Assembly: GCA_009693045.1 (NCBI GenBank)
Contig: SHXZ01000008.1
Coordinates: 1 to 64,000, forward strand
Origin: Dehalococcoidia bacterium
GTDB lineage: Bacteria > Chloroflexota > Dehalococcoidia > Lucifugimonadales > SHYT01
Length of the DNA stretch: 64,000 nt
Direction of reading: 5' to 3'
Shown here: positions 7,729-16,197 of the stretch, in pieces
How the letters are laid out: each line of letters begins with the position of its first letter
How positions within the stretch are numbered: the stretch's first letter is position 1
Translations under genes and position numbers: made by a program
The notes under the pieces: model-generated
What the model saw: the letters and a program-made list of their open reading frames with translations, nothing else
What the model was told of the DNA's origin: nothing
The model's database searches: none

Positions 7729-8003
7729 CGGACTGTGGACTGCTTGAGCTTGACGAGGGTTTGTTCTGTGCTCAGCCCGTCCACGGCGACGAGCTTCCTG
7801 CGCGCGCCGTGCCCGCGAGTGATGCTGACCCGTGTTTTGGCGACGCCCAGCGCATCGGCGAGCAGGGCGACGACGGCCTCGTTGGCCTTGCCGCCCTCGG
7901 CGCGCTCGGTCACGAATACGTGGACGGCTTCGCCGTCGCGGACATCAATCCGCCGCTCTTTGGAACCCGGGTGGGCCTGGATAGCGATGCGAGCCAGTGG
8001 CAT
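7725..8003 (-). CDS. yggU: DUF167 / YggU-family protein
   Basis: A 92-residue DUF167 protein with the signature HPGSKERRI, then VTERAEGGKANEAVVALLADALGVAKTRVSITRGHGARRKLVAVDG. The fold is known but the function is not. It often sits next to proC-yggT, as here, although on the opposite strand. The start ATG 8003 is 28 bp from the divergent HExxH gene, so the two may share a promoter region. Confidence 0.88.
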   Translation of the reverse strand: MPLARIAIQAHPGSKERRIDVRDGEAVHVFVTERAEGGKANEAVVALLADALGVAKTRVSITRGHGARRKLVAVDGLSTEQTLVKLKQSTVR

Positions 8004-8030
8004 GAAGCGCGGTCCTTACGGAGTGTTGGC

Positions 8031-9029
8031 ATGAGGACTATGCAGGCCGTCGCGCGCGCGCTGAACCGCCTGGAGATCAACGTGGGCCCTGTCGGCAGGA
8101 GCGTCATTGACGAGGCGCTCAGGGCCATTAGCGCGCCGCTCTTCGTGCGCGAGCTGCCGGAGCAGGCTGGCTCCACCGCCATAGCGTACATCCGGCTGAC
8201 GGATGCGGGTCAAGAGCTTTTCCTGCCGCGGAAGTCCTCGGAGCTGGCCGTCATCCACGAGCTGCTCCACGTGATGCTCCTGACGGATGGGTACTTCTTT
8301 CCCGTCATCTGGCACCCGGAGCCGACTGTTGAGACCGCCATGGTGTCCCTGGTCGGCGGGATGATTGAGGCCATCACGCACCCCATGGTGCGGCAGCGCA
8401 TGGAGGTGCGCGGCCTGGACACGCGTCTGTTTCACCAAGCGCATCGGAGCTTGCCGGAGATGGCTCACGGCCACGGCGAGCCGACGCCGGAGGAGGACGT
8501 GTCGCTCGCCGTCAACGAGCTGCTCCAGGCTGTTGAGTACCCGTCGCTGCGGCCTGAGATTGAGCGTGAGTTCACCGGGGCGTACCCGAACGCCGCGGTG
8601 CTGGGCCGCGAGATGGCGCAGGTAGTGGAGGGTGGCCGCGTGACCAGCCCAGGGACCTACCGTGCCCTGCTGCGCCGCCTCCTGGCGCTCGCCGACCAGC
8701 ACATCCGCCAGCGGCAGGGCACGCTGGCACTCTCGTTGTACGTGCCGCTGCCGCCCATCTGCACGGCTGCGGAGCTGGCGAAGCCCGCCAAGGACTTCAT
8801 CCGCATGACCGACACCGGAGTGCTTTCCATCGTCCAGGCTGGCTCGCAGGCCACCACTGCTCCGCCGGCCGTGTTCCTCGTCTGGCAGGCGGACAACAGC
8901 ACCGTCCAGGTCCGGTCGGTGGCCCACTCGGCGCTGATGCTGCAGGTCAAGGACGGCATGCGGAAGTCGCTGGAGCGGCCGCTGGAGGCGTTTCTCAAGG
9001 ACTTGCAGGTGCCGTACTGGGTGGAGTAG
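8031..9029 (+). CDS. Uncharacterised protein with an HExxH metallopeptidase-like motif
   Basis: A 332-residue protein of no family I recognise. Residues 76-80 read HELLH inside SSELAVIHELLHVMLL, the classic HExxH zinc-site pattern in a hydrophobic helix, followed by conserved-looking HPEP and GGMIEAITHP, where a third ligand could lie. There is no signal peptide or membrane segment, so it is probably cytoplasmic. I start at ATG 8031; the track ORF from 7761 is antisense to yggU. The C-terminal half (about 180-332) has no recognisable motif. A protease role is an inference from the motif alone. Confidence 0.6.
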   Translation: MRTMQAVARALNRLEINVGPVGRSVIDEALRAISAPLFVRELPEQAGSTAIAYIRLTDAGQELFLPRKSSELAVIHELLHVMLLTDGYFFPVIWHPEPTVETAMVSLVGGMIEAITHPMVRQRMEVRGLDTRLFHQAHRSLPEMAHGHGEPTPEEDVSLAVNELLQAVEYPSLRPEIEREFTGAYPNAAVLGREMAQVVEGGRVTSPGTYRALLRRLLALADQHIRQRQGTLALSLYVPLPPICTAAELAKPAKDFIRMTDTGVLSIVQAGSQATTAPPAVFLVWQADNSTVQVRSVAHSALMLQVKDGMRKSLERPLEAFLKDLQVPYWVE

Positions 9030-9051
9030 GCATCATAGATGGAACGCCGGC

Positions 9052-9080
9052 TTGACGCTCCATGGCGTCCATTTGATAAT
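9052..9080 (+). promoter_or_regulatory. Promoter for the padR operon
   Basis: TTGACG (9052-9057), a 17-bp spacer and GATAAT (9075-9080) lie 48 bp before the PadR ATG. PadR regulators usually repress their own operon, so an operator may overlap this site. Confidence 0.6.
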
Positions 9081-9127
9081 GGTCCCGTGGTCGCCGGCTG
9101 CGGCATCCCACAGGAGGATTGGTCCAC

Positions 9128-9475
9128 ATGTCCCGTCGCGAGCTGCTGAAGGGCAGCACGGAAACGCTGCTCCTCTCGCTGGTGGCCCGCGAGCCGATGT
9201 ACGGCTACCAGCTCGTGAAACAGATGGAGCTGCGCAGCAGCGGCTACTTTCGCTTTAAGGAAGGGACGCTCTACCCCGCGCTCCACCGCCTTGAGTCCGA
9301 CGGCCTCATCACCGGAGCGTGGCGTCCAGCGCCGAACGGCCAGCTCAGGCGCTATTACCACATCACCGATGCTGGTCTCCGCAAGCTCAGCTCGCTGCAG
9401 ACTGAGCGGCGACAGTTCGCCCAGGCGGTGGAGTTGGTCGTCAAAGCCCAGCCTACGCAGCTGGAACGCACATGA
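9128..9475 (+). CDS. PadR-family transcriptional regulator
   Basis: A 115-residue winged-helix regulator: LLKGSTETLLLSLVAREPMYGYQLVKQM, FKEGTLYPALHRLESDGLITG and RRYYHITDAG are the PadR core. Such proteins are typically dimeric repressors controlling an adjacent membrane or efflux gene. The chosen ATG 9128 lies 9 nt after AGGAGG; the TTG at 9119 is closer to it than usual. The stop overlaps the next gene by 4 bp, so the pair forms an operon. Confidence 0.9.
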   Translation: MSRRELLKGSTETLLLSLVAREPMYGYQLVKQMELRSSGYFRFKEGTLYPALHRLESDGLITGAWRPAPNGQLRRYYHITDAGLRKLSSLQTERRQFAQAVELVVKAQPTQLERT

Positions 9476-10431
9476 TGGCGACGGCAATCCAAAGGTACCT
9501 CGGAGAGCTTGGCAGGCGGCTTCGGCTTGACCCGAAGGAGCGGCTGGAAGTCTTGCGCGAGCTCCAGGCCCACCTGGAAGACAAGGCGCAGGAGTTGCAG
9601 CAGCGCGGCTTGTCGCCTGAGTCGGCTTGGCGGCTCGCCGCGCAGGAGCTCGGCAGCCCAGCCAAAGTGGGCGACGAGTTGTACGCCGCCCATCACCGCA
9701 CCTCGCTGGCAGAGGCCTGCCTCGCGGCGCTGCCCCACGTTCTCTTCGGCGTGCTGTTCGCCCTCCACTTGTGGAACGCGATCGGCGTTATCGCCGTCTT
9801 CCTCATGCTCGCAACCGTAACGACGGTGCTGGTCTGGCGCAAGGGCCCGCCGTCCTGGGTCTATCCCTGGCTTGGCTACTGCCTGGTGGCCCCGGCCGCG
9901 GTCTGGTTGTTCGCTTTCTCCGAGGTGTCGTACGCGACGCTCGAGCTCTTCTTGCGCGGCACTCCAGGCATACCCGTGCTGCTCTACGTTCTAGGCTCCG
10001 TTTACGTCCTGCTCGCCATCCGCCTGGCGTGGCGCCTGCTCGTGCGGGTTGTCCGGCGCGACTGGCTCTTTGCCAGCCTCATGGTCTTCCCCTTCCCCGT
10101 GCTGGTCTCGTGGCTGGTGTACTTGAACAACAATGGCGGCGTCCTCTCATACGACAGGCAACAGCTTCTCTTCGTTGACGGCGCAACGGCGCTGGTGTTC
10201 CTGCTGCTGGCCGGGACGACCGCCGTCGTGTACCGCGTTGGCTCGCGCGTGGTCAAGGTAACGACCCTTGCGTTCGCCATGCCGGTGATTGCGCTCTTGG
10301 CCGGACTCACCCACCTTGGCAGCCTGTGGAGCGGCGGCGCGTTCCTGCTCCTGCTGCTGAGCGTCGCCGGCCTGGCCCTGCCGGCGTACCTTGAAGGCCA
10401 GGTCGCGCGCGGCAATCGCACGGCGGCATAG
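9472..10431 (+). CDS. PadR-associated multi-pass membrane protein (HAAS/DUF1700-like)
   Basis: A 319-residue protein. Residues 1-70 form a soluble helical HAAS-type domain (YLGELGRRLRLDPKERLEVL, then LQAHLEDKAQEL and AAQELGSPAKVGDEL). From about residue 80 there are roughly seven to eight hydrophobic segments. This soluble-domain plus membrane layout is typical of genes paired with PadR regulators, where the soluble part is thought to interact with the regulator or sense envelope state. Translation is coupled to padR by ATGA. The transported or sensed molecule is unknown. Confidence 0.75.
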   Translation: MMATAIQRYLGELGRRLRLDPKERLEVLRELQAHLEDKAQELQQRGLSPESAWRLAAQELGSPAKVGDELYAAHHRTSLAEACLAALPHVLFGVLFALHLWNAIGVIAVFLMLATVTTVLVWRKGPPSWVYPWLGYCLVAPAAVWLFAFSEVSYATLELFLRGTPGIPVLLYVLGSVYVLLAIRLAWRLLVRVVRRDWLFASLMVFPFPVLVSWLVYLNNNGGVLSYDRQQLLFVDGATALVFLLLAGTTAVVYRVGSRVVKVTTLAFAMPVIALLAGLTHLGSLWSGGAFLLLLLSVAGLALPAYLEGQVARGNRTAA

Positions 10432-10459
10432 CCGTGACGCTTAGCCCTTCCTTTTAGAC

Positions 10460-11344
10460 GTGGCAAACGCCGTTCCGCAAGCGCCCGTGGCTGTGGTTGT
10501 GGACAGCACCGCCTCCCTTCCCGCCGGCCTTGCTTCGCAACATCGCATCGTCGTCGTGCCCATGAGGCTGAGCTTCGACGGCGAGCCGCTCAGGGACGGC
10601 GTGGACATCCAGCCCGACGAGTTCTACCGCCGCCTCGCCTCCAGCAACACACTGCCCAAGACGGCCAGCCCGAGCCCAGGCGACTTCGTCGCCGCGTTTG
10701 AGGCGGCGGCATCCCGCGGCGCCCGCGCCATCCTCTGCCTGACCCTTGCGAAGGAGCTGAGCAGCACCTACGAAGCGGCCCGCCTGGGCGAGAGCCAGGC
10801 GCGCGAGAGGCTGCCCAGCGTGGCCATAGAGGTCGTGGACACGCGCACCGCGGGTGGCGCGGAAGGGCTGGTGGCCCTCGCCGCCGCGCGCGCCGCGGCA
10901 CGAGCGTCCACCCTCGGCGACGTTGCCTCGGTCGCGGCGCGGGTCATCGCCCAGGCGCAGTTCATCGGCGTGCTGGACACGCTCTACTACATCTGGAAGG
11001 GCGGCCGCATCCCCAGGGCGGCGCTCTGGGCGACGAGCATCCTCCAGATCAAGCCCATACTGGAGATCCGCGATGGCAAGGTGCCCATCGTGGAGCGGCC
11101 GCGCACCCGCAAGAGGGCGCTTGAGCGCCTGGTTACGATTGTGGCGGAGCGGTCAGTCGGAAAGCCCCTCCGGATGATCGTGCTCCACGGCAACGCGCCA
11201 CAGGAGGCCGACGTGCTGCTGGCCCGCCTGCGCGGGGCCGTCCGGTGCGAAGAAGCATTCATCGCGCCCTTCACGCCGGTCATCGGAGCGCACACCGGGC
11301 CTGGCCTGCTCGGCGTGGCGTTCCACCCGGCGGAGGCGGGGTAG
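10460..11344 (+). CDS. DegV-family fatty-acid-binding protein
   Basis: A 294-residue DegV protein. The N-terminus reads VAVVVDSTASLPAG with IVVVPMRLSFDGEPLRDG. TASPSPGDF and LCLTLAKELSSTYEAA follow, then VVDTRTAGGAEG, and in the second lobe DTLYYIWKGGRIPRAAL and FTPVIGAHTGPGLLGVAF. In FakB relatives these lobes bind a fatty acid for phosphorylation by FakA; no fakA is visible here. The start is GTG 10460, 28 bp after the PadR-associated gene, so it may belong to the same transcript. Confidence 0.9.
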   Translation: MANAVPQAPVAVVVDSTASLPAGLASQHRIVVVPMRLSFDGEPLRDGVDIQPDEFYRRLASSNTLPKTASPSPGDFVAAFEAAASRGARAILCLTLAKELSSTYEAARLGESQARERLPSVAIEVVDTRTAGGAEGLVALAAARAAARASTLGDVASVAARVIAQAQFIGVLDTLYYIWKGGRIPRAALWATSILQIKPILEIRDGKVPIVERPRTRKRALERLVTIVAERSVGKPLRMIVLHGNAPQEADVLLARLRGAVRCEEAFIAPFTPVIGAHTGPGLLGVAFHPAEAG

Positions 11345-11459
11345 TCGACTCAGGTGTGCTCTTAAGCCGAACGTAGTGTTCTGCCGCGGGCCAACATGGC
11401 GGTTGATGCGGCGTGACGCCCCTAGCCCGTCGGCAGCAACACGGGGTTAGGTTTCATGA

Positions 11460-11677
11460 CTGGCGCTTAGCGGGATCGTCGTCACTCTGCTAGGAAAGAC
11501 AGCAAACATCATTCCAAAACGTGCTGCTCGGGACTTCAACCTAGGCCTATTAGACATCGCGGCCGCGGTGTGCCACGTCAAGAAGGCTGCCTGCTCCGAA
11601 TGTCCTTTGGCAGGGATTTGTGCCTACGTCCAGTGCAACTTAGAACCCAATGGACTGACCAGGAGGCGCTATGGCTA
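11460..11677 (+). pseudogene. C-terminal fragment of an endonuclease III-like glycosylase with a [4Fe-4S] motif
   Basis: The open frame from 11460 (no start codon, stop just upstream) reads FNLGLLDIAAAVC and then C-x6-C-x2-C-x5-C within CHVKKAACSECPLAGIC, exactly the iron-sulfur loop spacing of endonuclease III, MutY and mismatch glycosylases (MIG). The helix-hairpin-helix and catalytic Asp regions that should precede it are absent. Its stop overlaps the start of the HNH nuclease gene, the arrangement expected of an operon partner. Restriction-modification loci often carry a mismatch glycosylase, so this may be the ruin of such a gene. Confidence 0.55.
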
Positions 11678-12624
11678 ACCTTGCCGAGGTTCTCGAAAAA
11701 CTCCCTATTCAGCACCAGAACGCTCTGCGCTGGTTTCACGCCCATGTAGGCACAGACCAGGCTTGGCCAACTCCGCTCGTCGATGGAACTCTGCTTGCGA
11801 GCAAGGCGAAAGGCATCTATAAACCTCAGTGGAGTAAATATGCCCTCAGCGTTAGGCAGAGCCTCAATGGACCATATCCCGACAAGAACCCCGAGACCTT
11901 GCCAGACGGGAGTTGGGCATATTCGTATTTCCAGGAGAATTCAGACCCGTCAAAGCGGGACTCCCAGTATACAAACCGAGGACTTGTTGAATGCTTGCAA
12001 GACCGCGTTCCTGTTGGGGTGTTGCGACAGGTCAGCGAAACCCCAAAGGTTCTCTATCGGGTACTAGGGCTGGCCCTAGTGGCTGGGTGGGAGGATGGAT
12101 ACTTCTTCCCCGAGGGAATTTCACCTAGCGGGGAGATACATGGCCTCAGTTCGCAGTCAGGGGCCGACGCGCTGATGTCGCACCAAGAACAATTGGCGTC
12201 AAGCCTAGGCGCTTTTGAGCCTGACAGCATCGTAGAGGGACGTGAACGCGTTCTTGCCTCCATTGTGAGGAGGCGCGGGCAACCTGAGTTCCGCCTAGGG
12301 CTGCTCAGCGCTTACCGAGGGCGATGCGCGATTACAGGATGCGACGCGGTCGAAGTGTTGGAAGCAGCCCACATCGTGTCATACAAAGGTCCGGAGACCA
12401 ATCATCCGGCCAATGGGTTATTGCTCCGGGCAGACATCCACACGCTGTTCGATCTCGGCCACATCGCGATCGATTCGGGAACAATGACAGTCGTTGTTTC
12501 CTCAAATCTGGAATCTACGTCCTATGCCGATCTCAAGGGCAAGCCACTCCGGTTACCTAAGGACGAGCGCCTACATCCAAGCAAAGCAGCCTTTGATCGG
12601 CATCGGGCTCGAGTTGGCTTATGA
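11671..12624 (+). CDS. HNH endonuclease, putative restriction enzyme
   Basis: A 317-residue protein. The C-terminal HNH_2 domain is clear: RGRCAITGCDAVEVLEAAHI, then NHPANGLLLRADIHTLFDLG with DNA-cleaving His and Asn positions around 234, 248 and 257 and a Cys pair at 219/224. Residues 1-150 form a separate N-terminal domain (KGIYKPQWSKYALSVRQSL, YTNRGLVECLQDRVPVGVLRQ) of the kind fused to HNH in McrA-like putative restriction enzymes, where it may read modified bases. ATG 11671 follows AGGAGG. No methyltransferase is adjacent, which fits a modification-dependent enzyme. GC content is lower than the flanks, supporting transfer. Confidence 0.8.
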   Translation: MANLAEVLEKLPIQHQNALRWFHAHVGTDQAWPTPLVDGTLLASKAKGIYKPQWSKYALSVRQSLNGPYPDKNPETLPDGSWAYSYFQENSDPSKRDSQYTNRGLVECLQDRVPVGVLRQVSETPKVLYRVLGLALVAGWEDGYFFPEGISPSGEIHGLSSQSGADALMSHQEQLASSLGAFEPDSIVEGRERVLASIVRRRGQPEFRLGLLSAYRGRCAITGCDAVEVLEAAHIVSYKGPETNHPANGLLLRADIHTLFDLGHIAIDSGTMTVVVSSNLESTSYADLKGKPLRLPKDERLHPSKAAFDRHRARVGL

Positions 12625-12773
12625 ATTCAACCGGAAGCCTCTGGGCTGTACCGTGAGTCTACCGCTAGGCCAGCGGCAACCTGGAAACAGGCGGCGCCTT
12701 CCGGCTCATCCAGGTTGAGCGTCCTTGTGTGGGGCCCAAAAATGCACCGTTCTGGAGAACCTGCGTGGCTTGA

Positions 12774-13334
12774 TTGTCACCTCGCTGGTCACGCAGCGAC
12801 GAGCATTCGCCCCCTGTGTTCCTCGTACACATTGACTCTCCTCGAACCCCCCGTCCAGAGCATAAAAGGGTGGAACGGGTGCTCCAACGCTACGGCGGCG
12901 CGTACCACCTCATGCGGCCCAAGACGCGGAACTCCCGCCGGACCGTCTCCCTGCCCGCCGCCGTCGCCGTGGCACTCAAAGAGCACCGCGTCCGGCAGCT
13001 ACAGGAACGGCTGCAAGCGGGCCCACTTTGGGACAACGAGACTTGGGGCGGCTTGGTGTTTGCCACCGAGACGGGCGGGCCGCTGTCCGGCTTCTCCGTC
13101 ACGAGACGTTTCTACAAGCTCCTGCGGGTTGCTGGCCTACCACCGATGCGTTACCACGATTTGCGCCACGGTGCGGCGTCCATCATGGCCGCGTTGGGAG
13201 TATCGCCCAGGACAGCGATGGAGACGCTAGGGCACTCGCAGATCAGCACGACGATGAACATCTATACCCACGTCACGCCGGAACACCAGCGGGAAGCAAT
13301 GGACAAGGTAGGCGCTGCCCTTTTCGGCCAGTAG
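12774..13334 (+). pseudogene. Truncated phage-type tyrosine integrase (C-terminal domain only)
   Basis: From about 12870 the frame reads the C-terminal part of a tyrosine recombinase: RPKTRNSRRTVSLP (beta-hairpin Lys), PLWDNE, LVFATETGGPL, RYHDLRHGAASIMAALG (HxxR), METLGHSQISTTMNIYTHV (His and nucleophile Tyr). The N-terminal core-binding domain and the first catalytic Arg are missing; the preceding codons are unrelated. It cannot be active as it stands. It marks the right side of the small island that holds the HNH nuclease. Two copies of ACTGGTGTAA just downstream (about 13356-13376) could be att debris. Confidence 0.75.
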
Positions 13335-13510
13335 GTGGCAGGGTAGCCCTCAAACTGGTGTAAAACTGGTGTAACACGGTGGTGAGCGCAGAACGGAAAA
13401 GAGCCACAGAGCGCATACCGACGCCAGCCATCCAGCGTAGCCCAGTGGTAGAACTGCACCAATCATAGGTGATGCGGTGAGATGGCGCCATCACGAGGAC
13501 GAGACGGTGA

Positions 13511-14131
13511 ATGCGCATGCCACTTGAACGAGACCCCCATCTTCTTCGGGACATGATGCCGCTGCTCCCTCTTGCGGTCCCTCGTCCCGCGCTCGTGGTC
13601 CTCGTCGGGCTGCCGGGCACGGGGAAGTCGTACTTCGCGGCGCAGCTTGCCGCGCTGTTTCCGCTGGCCGTCGTGGAATCGGACGTCATGCGGAAGGCGC
13701 TCTTCCCGCGCCCGAATTACACGCGGAAGGAGAGCGCACGCGTGTTCGCCGCCATCCACGCCCTGCTGCGTGAGTTGCTCGACCATCGCGTTCCCACGTT
13801 GCTGGACGCCACCAACCTCGTGGAGGCAAATCGGCGGGTCTTGTACCGCATCGCCGAGGAGGCGGACGCCAGCCTCGTGCTGGTGCTCCTCACCGCGCCG
13901 GAGAGCGTGGTGCGCAAGCGGCTGGGAGCGCGGTCCTCCTCCGGCAGCGCCGGGACGAGCTCGGACGCGGACTGGAGGGTCTACGAACGCCTCCGCCGCG
14001 AAGACGAGCCCATCCAGCGGCAGCATTTTGTGGTGGACTCGTCCGGCGACATCCAGCCCGCACTCGCCAGCATAGCGCGGGTCTTGGAACAATACACACA
14101 GCCCGGCAACGCCTCCGGCCCACGGGAATAG
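13511..14131 (+). CDS. P-loop kinase-like AAA protein
   Basis: A 206-residue P-loop protein. Walker A is VGLPGTGKS (about residues 32-40), followed by VVESDVMRKALFP, which fits a kinase substrate-binding loop, and LLDATNLVEANRR, typical of the zeta-toxin/polynucleotide-kinase-like AAA_33 group, then LVLLTAPESVVRKRL as a lid. Members phosphorylate small molecules, sugars or nucleic-acid ends; the substrate here cannot be told. No antitoxin-like gene is adjacent. It starts at ATG 13511 on the far side of the integrase remnant. Confidence 0.75.
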   Translation: MRMPLERDPHLLRDMMPLLPLAVPRPALVVLVGLPGTGKSYFAAQLAALFPLAVVESDVMRKALFPRPNYTRKESARVFAAIHALLRELLDHRVPTLLDATNLVEANRRVLYRIAEEADASLVLVLLTAPESVVRKRLGARSSSGSAGTSSDADWRVYERLRREDEPIQRQHFVVDSSGDIQPALASIARVLEQYTQPGNASGPRE

Positions 14132-14211
14132 CCTTCCGCAATCCGAGAGGGTACACTTGCGTAGCGTCAGCCGTGCCTTAGCGCGCCGCAACCTCGCAGG
14201 AGGGGAGTGTC

Positions 14212-15714
14212 ATGGACATCCGGGTGCTTCATGGCGACATCACGCAGCAGGACGTTGGCGCCATCGTTGTGAACCTCTTTGAGGGCGTCACGCAGCCGCG
14301 CGGCGCCACCGGCGCCGTGGACTCGGCACTCAAGGGAGCCATCTCTGGCCTCATCGCCGACGGAGAGATCAAGGGCAAGCGCGGCGAGGCGACGGTCATC
14401 CACACGCTGGGCATGATGCGCCCGAAGCGCGTGGTGGTCGTCGGCCTCGGCAAGCAGGACTCGTTCAACATGAACGCGGTGCGAGAGGTGAGCGGCGACG
14501 TCGCGCGCACGCTCAAACGCCTTGGGGTTGAGCGCGCCGCGACCATTGTTCACGGCGCGGGCATCGGCGGCGTGGACGCCGAGCAGGTGGCCCAGGCTCT
14601 CGCCGAGGGCGCGCTCCTAGGCGCGTACGAGTTCAACCGGCACAAGAGCAAGGGGGCCGACGGCAAGGGCGTGCAGGAGATGGTCATCGTTGAGAGCGAT
14701 TCCGCCAAGCTCCTTGCGCTGGAGCGTGGCGTGGCAACCGGCAAGACCGTCGCCGACGCCGTCTTGCTCTGCCGCGACCTGGCGAACGAGCCCGCCAACC
14801 ACATGACGCCCACGATCCTCGCGGAGCAGGCGCGCCAGATCGCCCGCGAGCAGAACCTGGAGGTCACGATCCTGGACCGGCCCCAGTGCGAGGAGCTTGG
14901 CATGGGGAGCTTCCTGAGCGTCGCCCAGGGGAGCGCGCAGCCGCCCAAGTTCATCGTGCTTAGGTACTGGGGCGACCGAGGGAACCCGGAAAACAGCCTC
15001 GCCCTCGTCGGCAAGGGCATCACGTTTGACAGCGGCGGCACGTCGCTCAAACCCGCCGACGGCATGCAGTCCATGAAGGGCGACATGGCGGGCGGCGCGT
15101 CCGTCCTGTGCGCCGTTAAAGCCGTGGCCCGGCTTGGCTGCAAAGTCAACGTCACCGCCATCGTGCCCGCCACGGAGAACATGCCCGGCGGCAGCGCCAC
15201 CAAGCCTGGCGACGTGGTGCGCGCCATGAATGGCAAGAGCATTGAGATACTCAACACGGATGCCGAGGGACGCCTGGTGCTGGCGGACGGCATCTGCTAC
15301 GCCAAGCACCTGGGCCTCAAGCGCGTGGTGGACGTGGCGACCCTGACTGGCGCTATCGGCCAGGCGCTAGGCAGCGTGCGCATGGGCATATTCGGCAACG
15401 ACCAGGCGCTCATTGACCGGCTCATCGCCGTGGGCGACGAGGCGGGCGAGTTCATGTGGCAGTTGCCGCTGGACGAAGCGTACAAGGAGCAGGTCCGCAG
15501 CGAGGTCGCCGACATCAAGAACACCGGCAGCCGAGGCGCGGGGGCCATCACCGCGGCGCTCTTCATGGAGTTCTTCGCCGACGGGGTGCAGTGGGCGCAT
15601 CTAGACACCGCCGCTGTCTCGCGCACGGACCAGGTGCGCGGCCACACCGTGAAAGGCGCAACCGGCGTGCCCGTCCGGACGCTCGTGAGGCTCTGCCAGC
15701 GCATGGCGTCGTAG
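14212..15714 (+). CDS. pepA: Leucyl aminopeptidase (M17, cytosol aminopeptidase)
   Basis: A 500-residue M17 aminopeptidase that releases N-terminal residues using two metal ions. The C-terminal catalytic domain has GKGITFDSGGTSLKP (metal Lys and Asp), MKGDMAGGASVL, and NTDAEGRLVLAD (metal Asp and Glu plus catalytic Arg), with VDVATLTGAIGQALG downstream. The N-terminal macro-like domain occupies about residues 1-170. AGGAGGGG precedes ATG 14212. PepA can also act as a DNA-binding protein in Xer recombination in enterobacteria; a xer gene lies nearby on the opposite strand, but no such role is shown here. Confidence 0.95.
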   Translation: MDIRVLHGDITQQDVGAIVVNLFEGVTQPRGATGAVDSALKGAISGLIADGEIKGKRGEATVIHTLGMMRPKRVVVVGLGKQDSFNMNAVREVSGDVARTLKRLGVERAATIVHGAGIGGVDAEQVAQALAEGALLGAYEFNRHKSKGADGKGVQEMVIVESDSAKLLALERGVATGKTVADAVLLCRDLANEPANHMTPTILAEQARQIAREQNLEVTILDRPQCEELGMGSFLSVAQGSAQPPKFIVLRYWGDRGNPENSLALVGKGITFDSGGTSLKPADGMQSMKGDMAGGASVLCAVKAVARLGCKVNVTAIVPATENMPGGSATKPGDVVRAMNGKSIEILNTDAEGRLVLADGICYAKHLGLKRVVDVATLTGAIGQALGSVRMGIFGNDQALIDRLIAVGDEAGEFMWQLPLDEAYKEQVRSEVADIKNTGSRGAGAITAALFMEFFADGVQWAHLDTAAVSRTDQVRGHTVKGATGVPVRTLVRLCQRMAS

Positions 15715-15859
15715 CCGCTCTTCGAGCTTCTTTGTACGACGTTCGGAATTGATGAGACTGTCAAACTTGTGGAATCACATTGGCTCGCTACCTATCAGGG
15801 CTTGACCGTGCTAGAATGAAGACCCCCCAAGCTTGATAATCCTTCCAAGGATTGGCATT

Positions 15860-16189
15860 ATGTCAAATAATCAGTTCCCTTTTGTCACGACCCACGGCCG
15901 GGTGCTCGCCTTCCTGGCCAAGCACCCGCGCGGCACCACTCGGGAGATCGCCGAGGCCGTGGGCGTCACCGACAGGACCGCGTACGCCGTCATCCGTGAC
16001 CTGGCAAAAGAAGGGTACATCACCAGCAAACGCGTAGGACGACAGAACATCTACCGACTGAAGACCAGGGCCTTCATCGCCGAAGACCCGGAGCGCGACA
16101 CCACGGTGAACGACCTGGCCCGCGTGCTGCGGTACGGCAAACCGCGGGACGAGGCCACTGCCAGCCGGGAGAAGGTCGCCGTCACGTAA
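15860..16189 (+). CDS. Winged-helix (MarR-like) transcriptional regulator
   Basis: A 109-residue DNA-binding protein. Residues 15-70 form a winged helix: HGRVLAFLAKHPRGTTREIAEAVGVTDRTAYAVIRDLAKEGYI is the helix-turn-helix and KRVGRQNIYRL the wing. The C-terminal 40 residues are acidic and basic with no ligand domain, so it may sense nothing directly. ATG 15860 is preferred because the native N-terminus MSNNQFPF precedes the helices; the ORF from 15833 has no ribosome-binding site. It is convergent with the xer gene. Confidence 0.8.
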   Translation: MSNNQFPFVTTHGRVLAFLAKHPRGTTREIAEAVGVTDRTAYAVIRDLAKEGYITSKRVGRQNIYRLKTRAFIAEDPERDTTVNDLARVLRYGKPRDEATASREKVAVT

Positions 16190-16197
16190 TCCGCCTC

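Noticed and set aside
13438-13485. tRNA-like string TAGCCCAGTGGTAGAAC after the integrase
   Set aside because: It resembles a D-arm, but no matching acceptor, anticodon or T arm can be folded.
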